This document shows, in pieces, positions 23,555-34,100 of a DNA stretch of 44,386 nt. The notes beneath the pieces are model-generated. The model saw only the letters and a program-made list of their open reading frames with translations, was not told the origin of the DNA and searched no databases. How positions within the stretch are numbered: the first letter of the stretch is position 1; every line of letters begins with the position of its first letter. Where the stretch lies: the NCBI GenBank assembly GCA_003833135.1, contig QZLH01000439.1, forward strand, positions 1 through 44,386, in the 5' to 3' direction. Made by a program: the position numbers and the translations under genes. This stretch comes from Oehlia diaphana. Taxonomy: Eukaryota; Glomeromycota; Glomeromycetes; Glomerales; Glomeraceae.

Positions 23555-23605
23555 ACCACGTTATATATATATATCTATCTATCTATCTACAATTAATAAT
23601 AACAT
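23386..23605 (+). promoter_or_regulatory. CT-rich promoter/5' leader of chitin synthase
   Basis: A long pyrimidine tract (23386-23458: CTCTCTCCCTCCCTCCCCCT and further CT words) precedes a T-run (about 23529-23550) and a TATA/TATC microsatellite (23563-23589), all within 220 bp of the ATG at 23606. CT-rich tracts near transcription starts are common in filamentous fungi. The exact start site is not visible. Confidence 0.45.
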
Positions 23606-26600
23606 ATGGATGGTGGATATTATTCAAATGATAATAGGCCACTGAGTGTGCTAAGGCGTGGAAGAACTTTAAATAGACCTGAACGTTATCAACCTGCGGC
23701 CCCTCTCTTAACAGGTGCTAGGGATGCTAAAGATAATAATTGTGATGTCTGGGTAATTTTTTCAAAAGTCGTCACATTTTGGGCACCGGCTTCTTTACTA
23801 TCATCTTTTGGTGGTCTCAATGATAAACAATCTCAACAAGCATGGCGTGAAAAAATTGCTTTATGTTTTATCGCTGTTATTATGGGTGGAATTGTTGCAT
23901 TTTTGACTGTTGGTTTTTCTAATATACTTTGTCCTCCTTCTGAAGCTGATAATCCTTCTAAATTTAAACGTTATGGTGACTCACCCGGTCATCTTGGAAT
24001 TAATGGATGGCAATTTGACGTTACAAATGGTTTATCAAGACCTGGTTTGGATTTACAAGCTCTTGAAAAAGAACAAAATGGTCAAGATATTACGGTTTTT
24101 TTTCAAAGGACAAATCAGCAAGCTCCTGATTGTTTAAGATCAGATATACAAAAATTCGCTGCTGTTAATTTTGAAGTTTGTAGTGATGATGCTTGTCCTC
24201 TTAAAGATGTATTTATTAAACAATCAACTTTTGATCAATTAAATATTGTAAATAGTTCAACAAAAGTTGGTTACGATTGGTTTCAAATTGGACAATTAAA
24301 AAATTATTTAGTTATAAGTGGAAATGTTTTAAATCTTGATCCTTATATTAATAAATTTCCTGATCCTATAGAAAATGATATGTTGGATAAAACTATTCGT
24401 ACAGTTTTAGGAACTGACCATCTTGAAGGTGGTAAAGATGGAACCGCTCTTTTCTTTGGAAGACCAGAAACAAAAGCTACTATTAATTGTTTGGTTGAAA
24501 AATTTTATGCTGGAAATATTGATAAAGAGACTATTGGTTGTTTTATTTCCGTAATTTTCTTGTACGTTTCTTTAACCGTCATTCTTGGAATTGTTATGAC
24601 AAGATTCATCATGGCTTGTGTTTTCAATTGGTTCATTTCACATCGTCTCGCTAATCAACCAAAAGGTGATAAAAATTCACCTTCAGTATCACAAGTTGTT
24701 CCAGGTGGTTCACCATATGGTACTGCTGCTACTACTGGTGGTATGGCTAAAGTCATGACTATGGATGACGTAGGCAATGATTTATATACCGTTTTACTTG
24801 TTACTTGTTATTCTGAAGATGAAGCTGGTTTACGTTGTACTTGTGAATCAATGGCTGCTACCGATTATCCAAATGATCGTAAACTATTATTCTTGATATG
24901 TGATGGTATAATCACAGGTTCTGGTAATGATAAAAGTACACCTGATATTTGTATTGATCTTATGGAAGTTTTACCTGAATTCAAAGATCCACAACCAAGA
25001 AGTTATGTTGCTATCGCTGATGGTTCAAAAAGACATAATATGGCCAAAGTTTATGCAGGATATTTCCCTTGGAAAGATGGTCGAGTTCCAATTGTTTGTG
25101 TTGTTAAATGTGGTACACCAGAAGAACAAGGAAAACCAAAACCAGGTAATCGTGGAAAACGTGATTCTCAATTGATTTTGATGAATTTCTTTAGTCGTAT
25201 TACTTATAATGATCGTATGAGTCCTTTGGATTATGATTTATTCCGTAAAGTTCATCATCTTATGGGTGTTACACCTGATTTCTTTGAGATCGTTCTTATG
25301 GTTGATGCTGATACAAAAGTTTATCCTGATTCATTGAGAATACTTATTAATTGTATGTGCAATGATCCTTTAATTATGGGACTTTGTGGAGAAACAAAAA
25401 TTGCAAACAAAAGAGATTCTTGGGTTACTGCCATTCAAGTTTTTGAATATTATATTTCTCATCATTTGGGTAAAGGATTTGAATCCGTATTTGGTGGTGT
25501 TACTTGTTTACCTGGTTGTTTCTGTATGTATCGTCTCAAAGCTCGTAAAGGAGATGATGATTGGGTTCCAATTATTACCAAACCTGAAATCGTTCAAGAA
25601 TATTCTCAAAATGTTGTTACTACTTTACATCAAAAGAATTTATTACTTCTTGGAGAGGATCGATTTTTGACCACACTTATGTTAAGAAACTTTCCAAACA
25701 GAAAAATGATGTTTTGTCCACAAGCAATTTGTAAAACTGTAGTACCTGATGATTTTAATGTTTTACTTTCTCAACGTCGACGATGGATTAATTCAACTAT
25801 TCATAATTTATTGGAATTAGTATTAGTTAGAAATCTTTGTGGAACATTTTGCTTCTCTATGCAATTTGTTATTTTTATGGAATTAATTGGTACCGTAGTT
25901 CTTCCAGTTGCTATCTTATTAACTTATGCGTTAATCGTATCCATAATATTAAATCCACCTAAAGATTTTTCAGCAGCAGTTCCTGTATTGATGTTAGTAT
26001 TAGTACTTGGGTTACCAGGAATTTTAATTTTAATTACCACAAGAAAACTTGTTTATATCACTTGGATGTTTATTTATTTATTAGCATTACCTGTATGGAA
26101 TTTTATTTTACCAACATACGCTTATTGGCATTTCGATGATTTTTCATGGGGAGAAACTAGAAAAGTTGAAGGTGAAGCTAAAGGAGATGATCATAGTAAA
26201 AAAGAAGGACAATTTGATCCATCAAAAATTCCATTTAAACGTTGGGAAGATTGGGAACGTGGAAGAATAAAAAGTAAAAAACGTCAAGAAAAACAAAGAC
26301 AAATGCAATATAAAACTGCTCCATCAAATCATGTAATAGATGATTATGATACTGCATCAAACATTTCTTCTCCAGATGGAGGACAACAATATTTTGATTA
26401 TAGTAATAATTCTCGATTACAACAACAACAACAACAACAACAACAATATGAACCCTATCCACAGTATAATAAAGGTGCCGCTCCACAAGAAGAATATTAT
26501 TATCCTGAAAGAGGACAATATGATCAAAATCAAGAAAGATACGAACAAGGACAATACAATAATAATCAGTATGATCAAGTGCAATATGATCAAGTGCCAT

Positions 26601-26722
26601 ATGATCAAGGACAATATGATCAAGAGCAATACAATCAAGGGCAATACAACAATCAAGGGCAATATCAACATAATCAAGGAAGAGGACAATATGATCAAGA
26701 TTATTATCAAAGACGGGTTTAA
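23606..26722 (+). CDS. Class IV chitin synthase (Chs3-like)
   Basis: Intronless, 1,038 residues. The N-terminal membrane span is at about 85-108 (IALCFIAVIMGGIVAFLTVG), followed by a roughly 200-residue non-catalytic domain and a second span at 310-334. The GT2 catalytic domain follows: LLVTCYSEDE (397-406), VDADT (566-570), GGVTCLPGCF (630-639), GEDRFL (683-688) and the chitin synthase signature QRRRW (723-727). Three C-terminal spans lie between about 750 and 838, then the class IV motif FDDFSWGETRKV. It polymerises UDP-GlcNAc into chitin at the plasma membrane. Class IV is assigned from the two N-terminal spans, the DFSWG end and the absence of a myosin motor. The last 170 residues are cytosolic, with Q9 at 26419-26445 and repeats of QYDQG/QYDQV. 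Length is near yeast Chs3 (1,165 residues). ATG 23606 is the first in frame. All key catalytic motifs are intact. Confidence 0.95.
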   Translation: MDGGYYSNDNRPLSVLRRGRTLNRPERYQPAAPLLTGARDAKDNNCDVWVIFSKVVTFWAPASLLSSFGGLNDKQSQQAWREKIALCFIAVIMGGIVAFLTVGFSNILCPPSEADNPSKFKRYGDSPGHLGINGWQFDVTNGLSRPGLDLQALEKEQNGQDITVFFQRTNQQAPDCLRSDIQKFAAVNFEVCSDDACPLKDVFIKQSTFDQLNIVNSSTKVGYDWFQIGQLKNYLVISGNVLNLDPYINKFPDPIENDMLDKTIRTVLGTDHLEGGKDGTALFFGRPETKATINCLVEKFYAGNIDKETIGCFISVIFLYVSLTVILGIVMTRFIMACVFNWFISHRLANQPKGDKNSPSVSQVVPGGSPYGTAATTGGMAKVMTMDDVGNDLYTVLLVTCYSEDEAGLRCTCESMAATDYPNDRKLLFLICDGIITGSGNDKSTPDICIDLMEVLPEFKDPQPRSYVAIADGSKRHNMAKVYAGYFPWKDGRVPIVCVVKCGTPEEQGKPKPGNRGKRDSQLILMNFFSRITYNDRMSPLDYDLFRKVHHLMGVTPDFFEIVLMVDADTKVYPDSLRILINCMCNDPLIMGLCGETKIANKRDSWVTAIQVFEYYISHHLGKGFESVFGGVTCLPGCFCMYRLKARKGDDDWVPIITKPEIVQEYSQNVVTTLHQKNLLLLGEDRFLTTLMLRNFPNRKMMFCPQAICKTVVPDDFNVLLSQRRRWINSTIHNLLELVLVRNLCGTFCFSMQFVIFMELIGTVVLPVAILLTYALIVSIILNPPKDFSAAVPVLMLVLVLGLPGILILITTRKLVYITWMFIYLLALPVWNFILPTYAYWHFDDFSWGETRKVEGEAKGDDHSKKEGQFDPSKIPFKRWEDWERGRIKSKKRQEKQRQMQYKTAPSNHVIDDYDTASNISSPDGGQQYFDYSNNSRLQQQQQQQQQYEPYPQYNKGAAPQEEYYYPERGQYDQNQERYEQGQYNNNQYDQVQYDQVPYDQGQYDQEQYNQGQYNNQGQYQHNQGRGQYDQDYYQRRV
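26413..26700 (+). repeat. CAA microsatellite and 15-bp QYDQx repeats in chitin synthase
   Basis: A (CAA)n run encodes nine glutamines. From about 26515, 15-bp units (CAATATGATCAAGxx) encode QYDQV, PYDQV, QYDQG, QYDQE and QYNQG. It is low-complexity, prone to length change, and codes for a cytosolic tail. Confidence 0.9.
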
Positions 26723-27630
26723 AAAAAAAAAAAAAATTCTTTTTTTTTATTGTATAGATAATTGTTTTTTTTTCCAATCAAACAAAATTCAAAATTATAC
26801 CTGGAAGTATTTTTGAATTTTTTCCTTTTTTTTAACATTATTTTTGTAATATTACTTTTTTTACTTTTTTTTAACATAAAAAAAAAAAAACTTTTCTTTT
26901 TATTAATTATAATTGGGAGGTTTTTTGTATAAATTAGATCAAATCAGATTTGGTATTATTATTATTATTAATACTTGGTGGGAGAAGCTGTAATTTCTAT
27001 ATATTATTATCTATTAATATTCCCTTTTTTAATCAAATATTATTTTATTTTACGATACTAATAATTATAATAAATAAAAAGAAATCGTGATTTTAAAAAA
27101 AAATTTTTTTTTTATTATTATTATTGTTAAATTAGTAAATAAACGTAAATAAAACGTATGTCGTGCGACATTATGTTTAATTTTCGGTAAAAAAAAAAAT
27201 CGGGGATTCAATTTATTCCCCATTGGAAAAATCCGTTTCAAAAAAATATTAGAAACATTATTGTTATGGAATTTGCTAAACTAGACTTAATAAAAAGATT
27301 CTCCCGATTATCTTTATAAAAAATTTTATGCAGTATCTTATTTACTTTAAAATTAATTACTGGTACCCTATTTTTTAAATTATATACATTAGAGAAGAAC
27401 CTAAAAATCGAATAAATCGAATAATAATAATTATGCTCACTAATGAGAAAATCACTATCGATCTCTTGAGACATGAAATAATTAATAATATGTATATATG
27501 AAACTTTAATATATTAATCCAAGTATCCAACCAAAAAAAAAAAAAAAATAAGAATTACTAATTTTTTTAAAATTAAAAATTGTTTTTTTTTTCTAGAAGA
27601 TTTAATTTTTTATTAATTACAATTATTATA
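26723..27630. other. 3' flank of chitin synthase, homopolymer-rich
   Basis: Several A/T runs and ATT microsatellites (26955-26975, 27111-27125). The phrase GTCGTGCGACATTATGTTTA (27160-27179) recurs in diverged form at 30397-30416 after the pseudogene copy. A minus-strand frame at 27238-27474 is open for 78 codons but is I/F/N-rich and without motifs; I do not call it a gene. Confidence 0.5.
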
Positions 27631-27958
27631 TCATGTAGTCTTTTTATTGTTAATCGCATTTAGTTCACAAAATTCCATACAATCTCTAACGCAAGGTGAT
27701 AAATATGGTTCCGAGAGTCCTTTACAATGTGTAGTGCATTTATCATATTTTGCAATACAATAAATGTCAGCGTATTGATGCTCCTTAATTGCTTCAAGAC
27801 TGACGCTCTTATTTCATGAAAAAAAAAAAGATTGGTTAATAAAAAAAATATTAAAAAAAAAAACTTTTTAAGATTATCTCTTTTTTTTTGAAACTTACTA
27901 ATGAATTTACAGCATTAATTAAGATAATAATAATGAAAATCATTAACGAACTCCTCAT
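27631..27958 (-). CDS. Small secreted cysteine-rich protein, alpha-hairpinin-like spacing
   Basis: Two exons: 27958-27899 and 27807-27631, separated by a 91-bp intron (donor GTAAGT, acceptor ATAAG), giving 78 residues; both frames and phases fit. Exon 1 is exactly a signal peptide (MRSSLMIFIIIILINAVNS). The mature part has six cysteines at 37, 44, 48, 59, 63 and 67. C44-x3-C48-x10-C59-x3-C63 fits the alpha-hairpinin consensus CxxxC-x10-15-CxxxC, with an extra Cys on each side. It contains KGLSEPYLSPCVRDCMEFC. Short length, signal peptide and even cysteine number mark it as a candidate secreted effector or apoplastic protein. The function is unknown and the fold is an inference from spacing. 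It lies tail-to-tail with the chitin synthase gene. Confidence 0.75.
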
Positions 27959-28644
27959 TTTGTTGTTTTACAAATAATAAAAAGAATTTTTACTATTTGT
28001 ATATTTCGTTACAGAACCACTTTTTTGAATTTCGTTAAAAAAATTTTTGCGAGAAAGAAGGATAGGAAAAAGGAATAAGGAAGAAAATTTTTTTATGAAA
28101 TCAATCCATTTATTATATAAAAAAAAAAAAAGTCTATGAAATAACCTTTTTTTCTTATACTATATAATTTTTAAAGTATAGCATAGCCATAAAATTTAGC
28201 AAAGCCATAGAATCAAGATTTTTTTTTATGACACGATTTCTATATAAGTTGATCATAAAGTTTATTTTTATATTAGTTGATTTCTCAAACTTGATTTTAA
28301 AAATAGCCAAGCCATAAAAAATGAACTTTTCTTGATTTGGTCTTACTATGAAAAAACCTGTTATTTTGGTTGTTCATGTGATTATTTTTTATTTTATTTA
28401 TGGACGCACAAAAAAAAAAAAAAAAAAAATTTTTTTTTTTTAGATTTTTGACTTACCAATAATGGATTATTACTGCGTCAAATGAAATGTTATGCATTTT
28501 TGGTGGGAATCAGAGTATGGATATTGCGTGGATATCAAATTTTCTTATAATATTATTTTTTTTAGCAATTTTTTCTATTTTTTTTTAGTGGCTGATATGA
28601 TAATAAATCATTAAGTGTGGGGATACTTGGACGTTATTACTTAT
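27959..28644. other. Spacer between secreted-protein gene and chitin synthase relic
   Basis: AT-rich. A segment at about 28300-28475 (AGCCATAAAAAATGAAC, CCTGTTATTTTGG, GTTCATGTGATTATTT, CTTACCAATAATGGATTAT) recurs at about 30785-30925. An A20 run meets a T12 run at 28410-28441, able to form a hairpin. Confidence 0.55.
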
Positions 28645-30050
28645 TAGACTGTGGCCCCTCATTTAACAGGTGCTATGGCAATCTGACGTTACAAATGGTT
28701 TATTAAGCCTTGTTTTGGGATCTTCAAGCTCTTGCAAATGAACAAAATGGCCAAGATATTATAATTTTTTTTTTTTCAAGGGACAAATTAAGAGAGCTGT
28801 TAGTATTGAAGTATGTAGTGATAAAGTGATAACGCTTGACCTCTTAAGGATGTTTAATATTTGTAAATATACAAAAATTGGTTATGATTGGTCTCAAATC
28901 GGAAAATTAAAATTAAAAATTATTTCAAACTCCGATATGACGAATATGTTGGGAACTTGGGGCCCATATGAAAATCATTGAAAAATATCGCATGGAGCCC
29001 AGAAGTTGCAAATCGTGCCTACATTATATCAAATTATACGATGTTCTCTCATATTTTACCTTTTGACCTGATCCTATAGAAGGTTTATACAGTTTAACAA
29101 CTGATCCACTTGAAGGTGGTAAAGATAGAACTGTATTTTTTCTTTGAAAGAACGGAACCAAAACTACTATTAATTGGTTGGTTGAAAAAAATTATTGATC
29201 GGTTGTTTTATTTTCGTAATTTTCTTGTGCATTTCTTAACCGTCATTATTGAATGATCATGGTTATCGGCTGTTTTAATTCCGGAAATTTTCTTGTTTAT
29301 TTCTTTTAGTTGTCATTCTTAGAATGGTTCATGGTTGGCATGTGTTTTATAATTAATAGCTTCCACGTCAAGTTCTTACATGTGAATGGTCATGATTATC
29401 AGCTGTATGTTTCTTTTAGTTGTCGTTCTTGGAATGGTCATGGACTCATGGTGACGTCACTGACGTGTGTTTTTTAATTAGTAGTTTTACCTTCAAGTTC
29501 TTACATGTCATTCTTAGAATGGTCATTTTTCAATTAGTAGCTTTCCTTCAAATCACGTCAAATTCTTACATGTCATTCTTGAATGGACGGCTGTTTTAAT
29601 TCCGGAATTTTCTTGTATGTTTCTTTTAGTTGCCATTCTTAGAATGGTTCATGGTGGCATGTGTTTTTTAATTAGTAGCTTTACCTTTAACCACGCCAAG
29701 TTCATTCTTTGAATGGACATGATTATCGGCTATTTTAATTCCGGAATTTTCTTGTATGTTTCTTTTAGTTGTCGTTCTTGGAATGGTCATGATGACAAGT
29801 GTTTTTTAATTGGTAGTTTTACCTTTAATTACACCAAGTTAGTATTACTGAATATCTTGATAGAAAAACAAAGGATGCATATGGATGAAGATACTACGGT
29901 AATCTATTTAAAAAAAAAATAATTATTAATTATATCGTATCTCAATCAACCAAAAAGAGGAATCACATGTTGAAAGATCATCGTATGCTGCTGCTGCAGG
30001 TGAGTTATGACTATTGATGGCGTAGGAACATAGCCAATGATAGAAAGCCA
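28645..30050 (+). pseudogene. Decayed tandem copy of the chitin synthase gene (5' half)
   Basis: Segments align in order to the intact gene at 23606-26722. GGCCCCTC-TTAACAGGTGCT (28652-28673) matches about 23699-23722. After a jump of about 290 bp, GACGTTACAAATGGTTTAT (about 28684-28702) matches 24017-24035, then AAAATGGCCAAGATATTA (24075 region) and ATTGGTTATGATTGG(T) (24265 region). GATCCTATAGAA (29072) and CTTGAAGGTGGTAAAGATAG (29110) match 24361 and 24422. CAATCAACCAAAAAGAGG (29944) matches 24653, and CTATTGATGGCGTAGG matches 24758-24773. About 130 bp at 28935-29065 is unrelated insert. Multiple stops and frameshifts, a deletion and the missing catalytic half make it dead. It lies about 1.9 kb downstream of the parent, on the same strand. 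Confidence 0.85.
29210..29850 (+). repeat. Tandem amplification of a chitin synthase membrane-span fragment
   Basis: Inside the pseudogene a segment corresponding to the second membrane span (parent 24537-24640) is repeated four to five times with irregular 110-150-bp spacing. Markers: GGCTGTTTTAATTCCGG near 29267 and 29590, and with one change near 29727; TTCTTTTAGTTG(T/C)C near 29303, 29413, 29623 and 29761; TTAATTAGTAGCTTTACC-like near 29472, 29668 and 29807. The parent gene has only one copy of the corresponding region. Confidence 0.75.
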
Positions 30051-31169
30051 TGATTACAATAATGAGTTTTCTCATATAAAAGTATACAGAATGACATTTT
30101 ATCATAATATTAATAAAAAGTGATAGGAAACGATCTGGAGACCGAATATAATATCAGATATATACTAACAAATGAAAACCGAATACGAATACGAACAAAC
30201 GGACCCTCAATAACAAATGAACGCCGCAAAATCAATATATATAAATATAGACATTTGTTATTATTTAATCTATTAATAAAGAAAATGATAATGCAGACAG
30301 TTTCATAGATAGTAATAACAGATATTACATAATATAATAGAGTACATTATCAATTGGTCCCCATATGTCTCAAATATCTTCATTGAAAAAAATCATGTCG
30401 TGTGACATTAGATTTAATTTTCAGTAAAACTCATAAGGTAAGATCGTTGAAACGTATAAATGACCGAGGTTTATCAATTTATCATGTGAAATGATTTTTG
30501 ACATTAACACATTAACGCCCACCGTTTCAAAACATCAGAGAGTATATAAATAGACTTATTAAAATTCTCACGATTATAACGATTATAATGGGATGATCTC
30601 GTTTTAATATGAAGGGAATTCTCGGTTATTCCCTCAAAGTAGAGTATGTTTCCTTAGTTTGTAATGATAATTCTATTAATTTATTAATTTACTTTCAAAT
30701 ACACAAGCCCATTGCATTATATAGACATATAAGAAGCCTTAAAAAACTATGTATATGTTATATATATATTTATACTAGTTTATATAATAACAAAGCCATA
30801 AAAAATAACTAGACTATATTTTTAAAAAAACCTGTTATTTTGGTCATTTTTGATGTTCATGTGATTATTTATTTTTTTGTGCACATCTTTTTTTGATTCT
30901 TAACTTACCGATAATGGATTATGCAACTGCGTTCAAAAAGATAAATGTTTTTTATCAATTGGCAAACTTTGAACCATTTATTATTATTTTTGGGAATTGA
31001 TTAACGACAAGAATAAAAAAAAAAAAAAAAGTGTCTGAATTTGTAAAATCTTATTTCTCATAATTTTTTGATTTTTTTTTGTCATTTTTTTAAAAAAAAT
31101 TAAAAAATTTAAAAAATTTTTTACCTGATATCGACATTTGAATATTCTGATACATTTTTTTTTGTTATC
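30051..31169. other. Spacer with diverged chitin-synthase-locus flank
   Basis: GTCGTGTGACATTAGATTTA (30397-30416) and the block 30785-30925 match the flank of the intact copy at 27160 and 28300-28475, so the spacer is the far end of the duplicated block. The last 200 bp are A/T runs forming the upstream region of the RNF213-like gene. No gene supported. Confidence 0.55.
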
Positions 31170-34100
31170 ATGGAAAATAATCCAATAACATTTCACGTTC
31201 ATCTACCAACAAATATAGATAAACTTGGAAATCCTATTATTCTTGGGGATGGACCAGAATTAGGAGAATGGAAGAAACCTATAGTAAAACTTCATAGACC
31301 ATATATTAATCATCCTACTTATTGGCAATCTGACCCTATCGATTTTTCTAATACACAAATTTTAGAAAGAAGTTATACTTATTCAATTAATATTCCTTCC
31401 ACTCTCTTATTTTTAGAAGAATCTAAAATTATAAGTGAAGGTTGTAATAATGATGGTAAAAGACGTAAATTAAATATTAATGAAAAAAATCATTATGATA
31501 TTTGGATTAATGGAAATAATCCTGATTTAAAAAAATATCAAATTGATAATAATAATATTGAAGATTATGTTTTCGTTGATTATATTTATAATAATATAAG
31601 AAATCATAATTTAAAACAAAGTATTTTAGAATATAAAAGATTATTATTATTATATAAAGATCTTACAATTAAATTTTCAGATTTAAATTATATTATTAAA
31701 AGAAATTTCTTAAATTCTATTATTAGAGAACAAAGAATTTTTTTATCTTTACTTTTAGGTTATCATATTAAAAAAGAAAATTCAAAATCTCAATTTAAAT
31801 TACCAACAAATTTTCAATCAAATTTATTAATTCAATCTTTTAAAAATTATAAAAAAGATATTTTATCGGATAAAGATGATGATGATGATCATCATATTAT
31901 AAATAAGGCTTTATTATGTTTAATTCAACATAATTCTTCACAATCAAAATTGGATTGGCTCATAATTTTTAATATTATAAAAGAATTTGATCCGAATTAT
32001 AATTTTTTAAATAATTTAAAAGAAATTAAATTTGATAATAAATATTTGAAAGAAATCAAATCTCATATTAATAATGATGTAGAATTATTTGAAAATAAAT
32101 TAAAAATTCTTCAATGGTTATTAAAATTATGTAAAAATATGGAATCCATTTTTCAAGTTTGGAATATTTTACTTATTAGAAATAAACAAATTACTCAATA
32201 TTTTATTAATAGAATTCAAGAACTTATTTCTAATAGTGATACGATTACTTTATTATATCATTATTCAAATATACCATTAGATTTTCATGATCGTGTTTCT
32301 TATCTTTTTAGAAAAAGAATTTTAAATTTACTTAGTAAAAAGGATAAATCTTGGGAAAATCCAAATCTTATCGCTTTAATGGAAATTTTTAAATTTGATG
32401 ATTTAAAATGGAATGATGATGATATTTTAACTTGTTTAGAATCAATTTCAAATTCTCATAATTTATTATTATTAAATAATTTTCCAAAAATTTTATATTA
32501 TTGGTTACTTAAAGGTTTTTATGATAAAAATATTCCAATAATTTGTAGAAATTGGATAAAATTATTATTACTTAAATTAGGTATTAAAAATACTCCAGAA
32601 GAAGAGAGTAGACACGCTATCAGTATATTTCAATTATTAGATTATATTTATCCTTTTATTTGTAAAAGAATTGATATTTGGAATGATATATCATCAATTA
32701 TATTAGATAAGTTGAAAGAATATTCAGATTATTGTATTTTAGGTGCAACAAAATCTATGATGGAATTAAAAGAACAAGATATTAAAAGATTATTTATCGA
32801 AATTTCCAAAGAAAGATTAAACAAATCGATTAAAAAAGTTAATGATCAATTAATGAATATGATAATTATAATTTGTGGTTATGAAATTGAGACGTTTGAA
32901 TTTCCACTGGATATACCAAATACGTAAGTTTTACGGTTTACGGTTATATAATTTGATTTTACGTTAAAAATTTGGTTTCGTTAATAGCTAATATTAATAT
33001 TTTTATTTCGTTGATTAGGATGTGTGAAGATATTTTATGTTATATCATGTTCTTATTACAAAATCAGTCGAACGTATCGTCTACCGTATCGTCTACCGTA
33101 TCGCCGACCATATCGTCGACCGTATTGTCTAATAATCAGTCGACCGCATCAACGACTGCATCTACGTCTACGACCGCATCTACGACCGCATCTACATCAA
33201 TGACTGCATCGACCGCATCAACGACCGCATCTACATCAATGACCGCATCGACCGCATCAACGACCGCATCTACATCAATGACCGCATCGACCGCATCAAC
33301 GACCGCATCTACATCAACGACCGTATCTACTGAATCTGAAGAATATTTGATCATTCTTAAATATAGTAAATTTTGGAATATTATTTTAACCGCTACCGGG
33401 AACGTTGAAAAACTTGAACAAAATTCATATATTCAACATATTAGAATGTCTATTTATGAACTTTATAATTTATTATTGGAAAAAAAGATAAATATAAAAT
33501 TATTAAAAGAAATTTTAAAATATTCAGATGATTATTTATCAAATCATTTTAATATGATTAACAAAATTATTTTAAAAGATGAAATTCTTGTTATTAGAAT
33601 ATTATATGATGATCATTTAAATAGATTGGATCAATTAAAAAAATTTTATCAAACATTTTGTACGTCAACAAAAGTAAATGACGTAAATAATTATATTAAA
33701 GATTTACAACAACAAGAATTACAATTAGATAAAGTAAAATTATATCAAATAATTAAATCAAATTATTGGAAATTTCATGATAAAATTTTATTAAGCGCTG
33801 AAAGATGTTATGAATTTATTAATTTTCAAACTTTTAAAAATGTTTTTGAAATTTATTTACAAAAAGATAATAATATTATTATAAATGTTGAATATATAGC
33901 ATTAAAATTAATTCCTTCAGTTTTTAATTATTATATTTCTATGTGTAAAAAATTTAAGAATTATGAAAAAATTGGAAGTTATGATGCTTTATTATTTTGG
34001 AAAAATATTAAGAATATTAATGAAGAATTTGATTTAAATAAGGAACTTTATCCTCAAAAAAATTTAAAACTTTTACAAATTATAGAAAATCTTTTAAAAT

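Noticed and set aside
26235..26816. Frames of 158-180 codons overlapping the chitin synthase 3' end
   Set aside because: Alternative-frame and antisense readings of the CAA/QYDQ repeats.
27238..27474. 78-codon minus-strand frame downstream of chitin synthase
   Set aside because: No motif, signal peptide or splice partner; composition typical of spacer.
33136..33354. Antisense VDAVVDVDAV frame
   Set aside because: Pure complement of the 39-bp Ser/Thr minisatellite.
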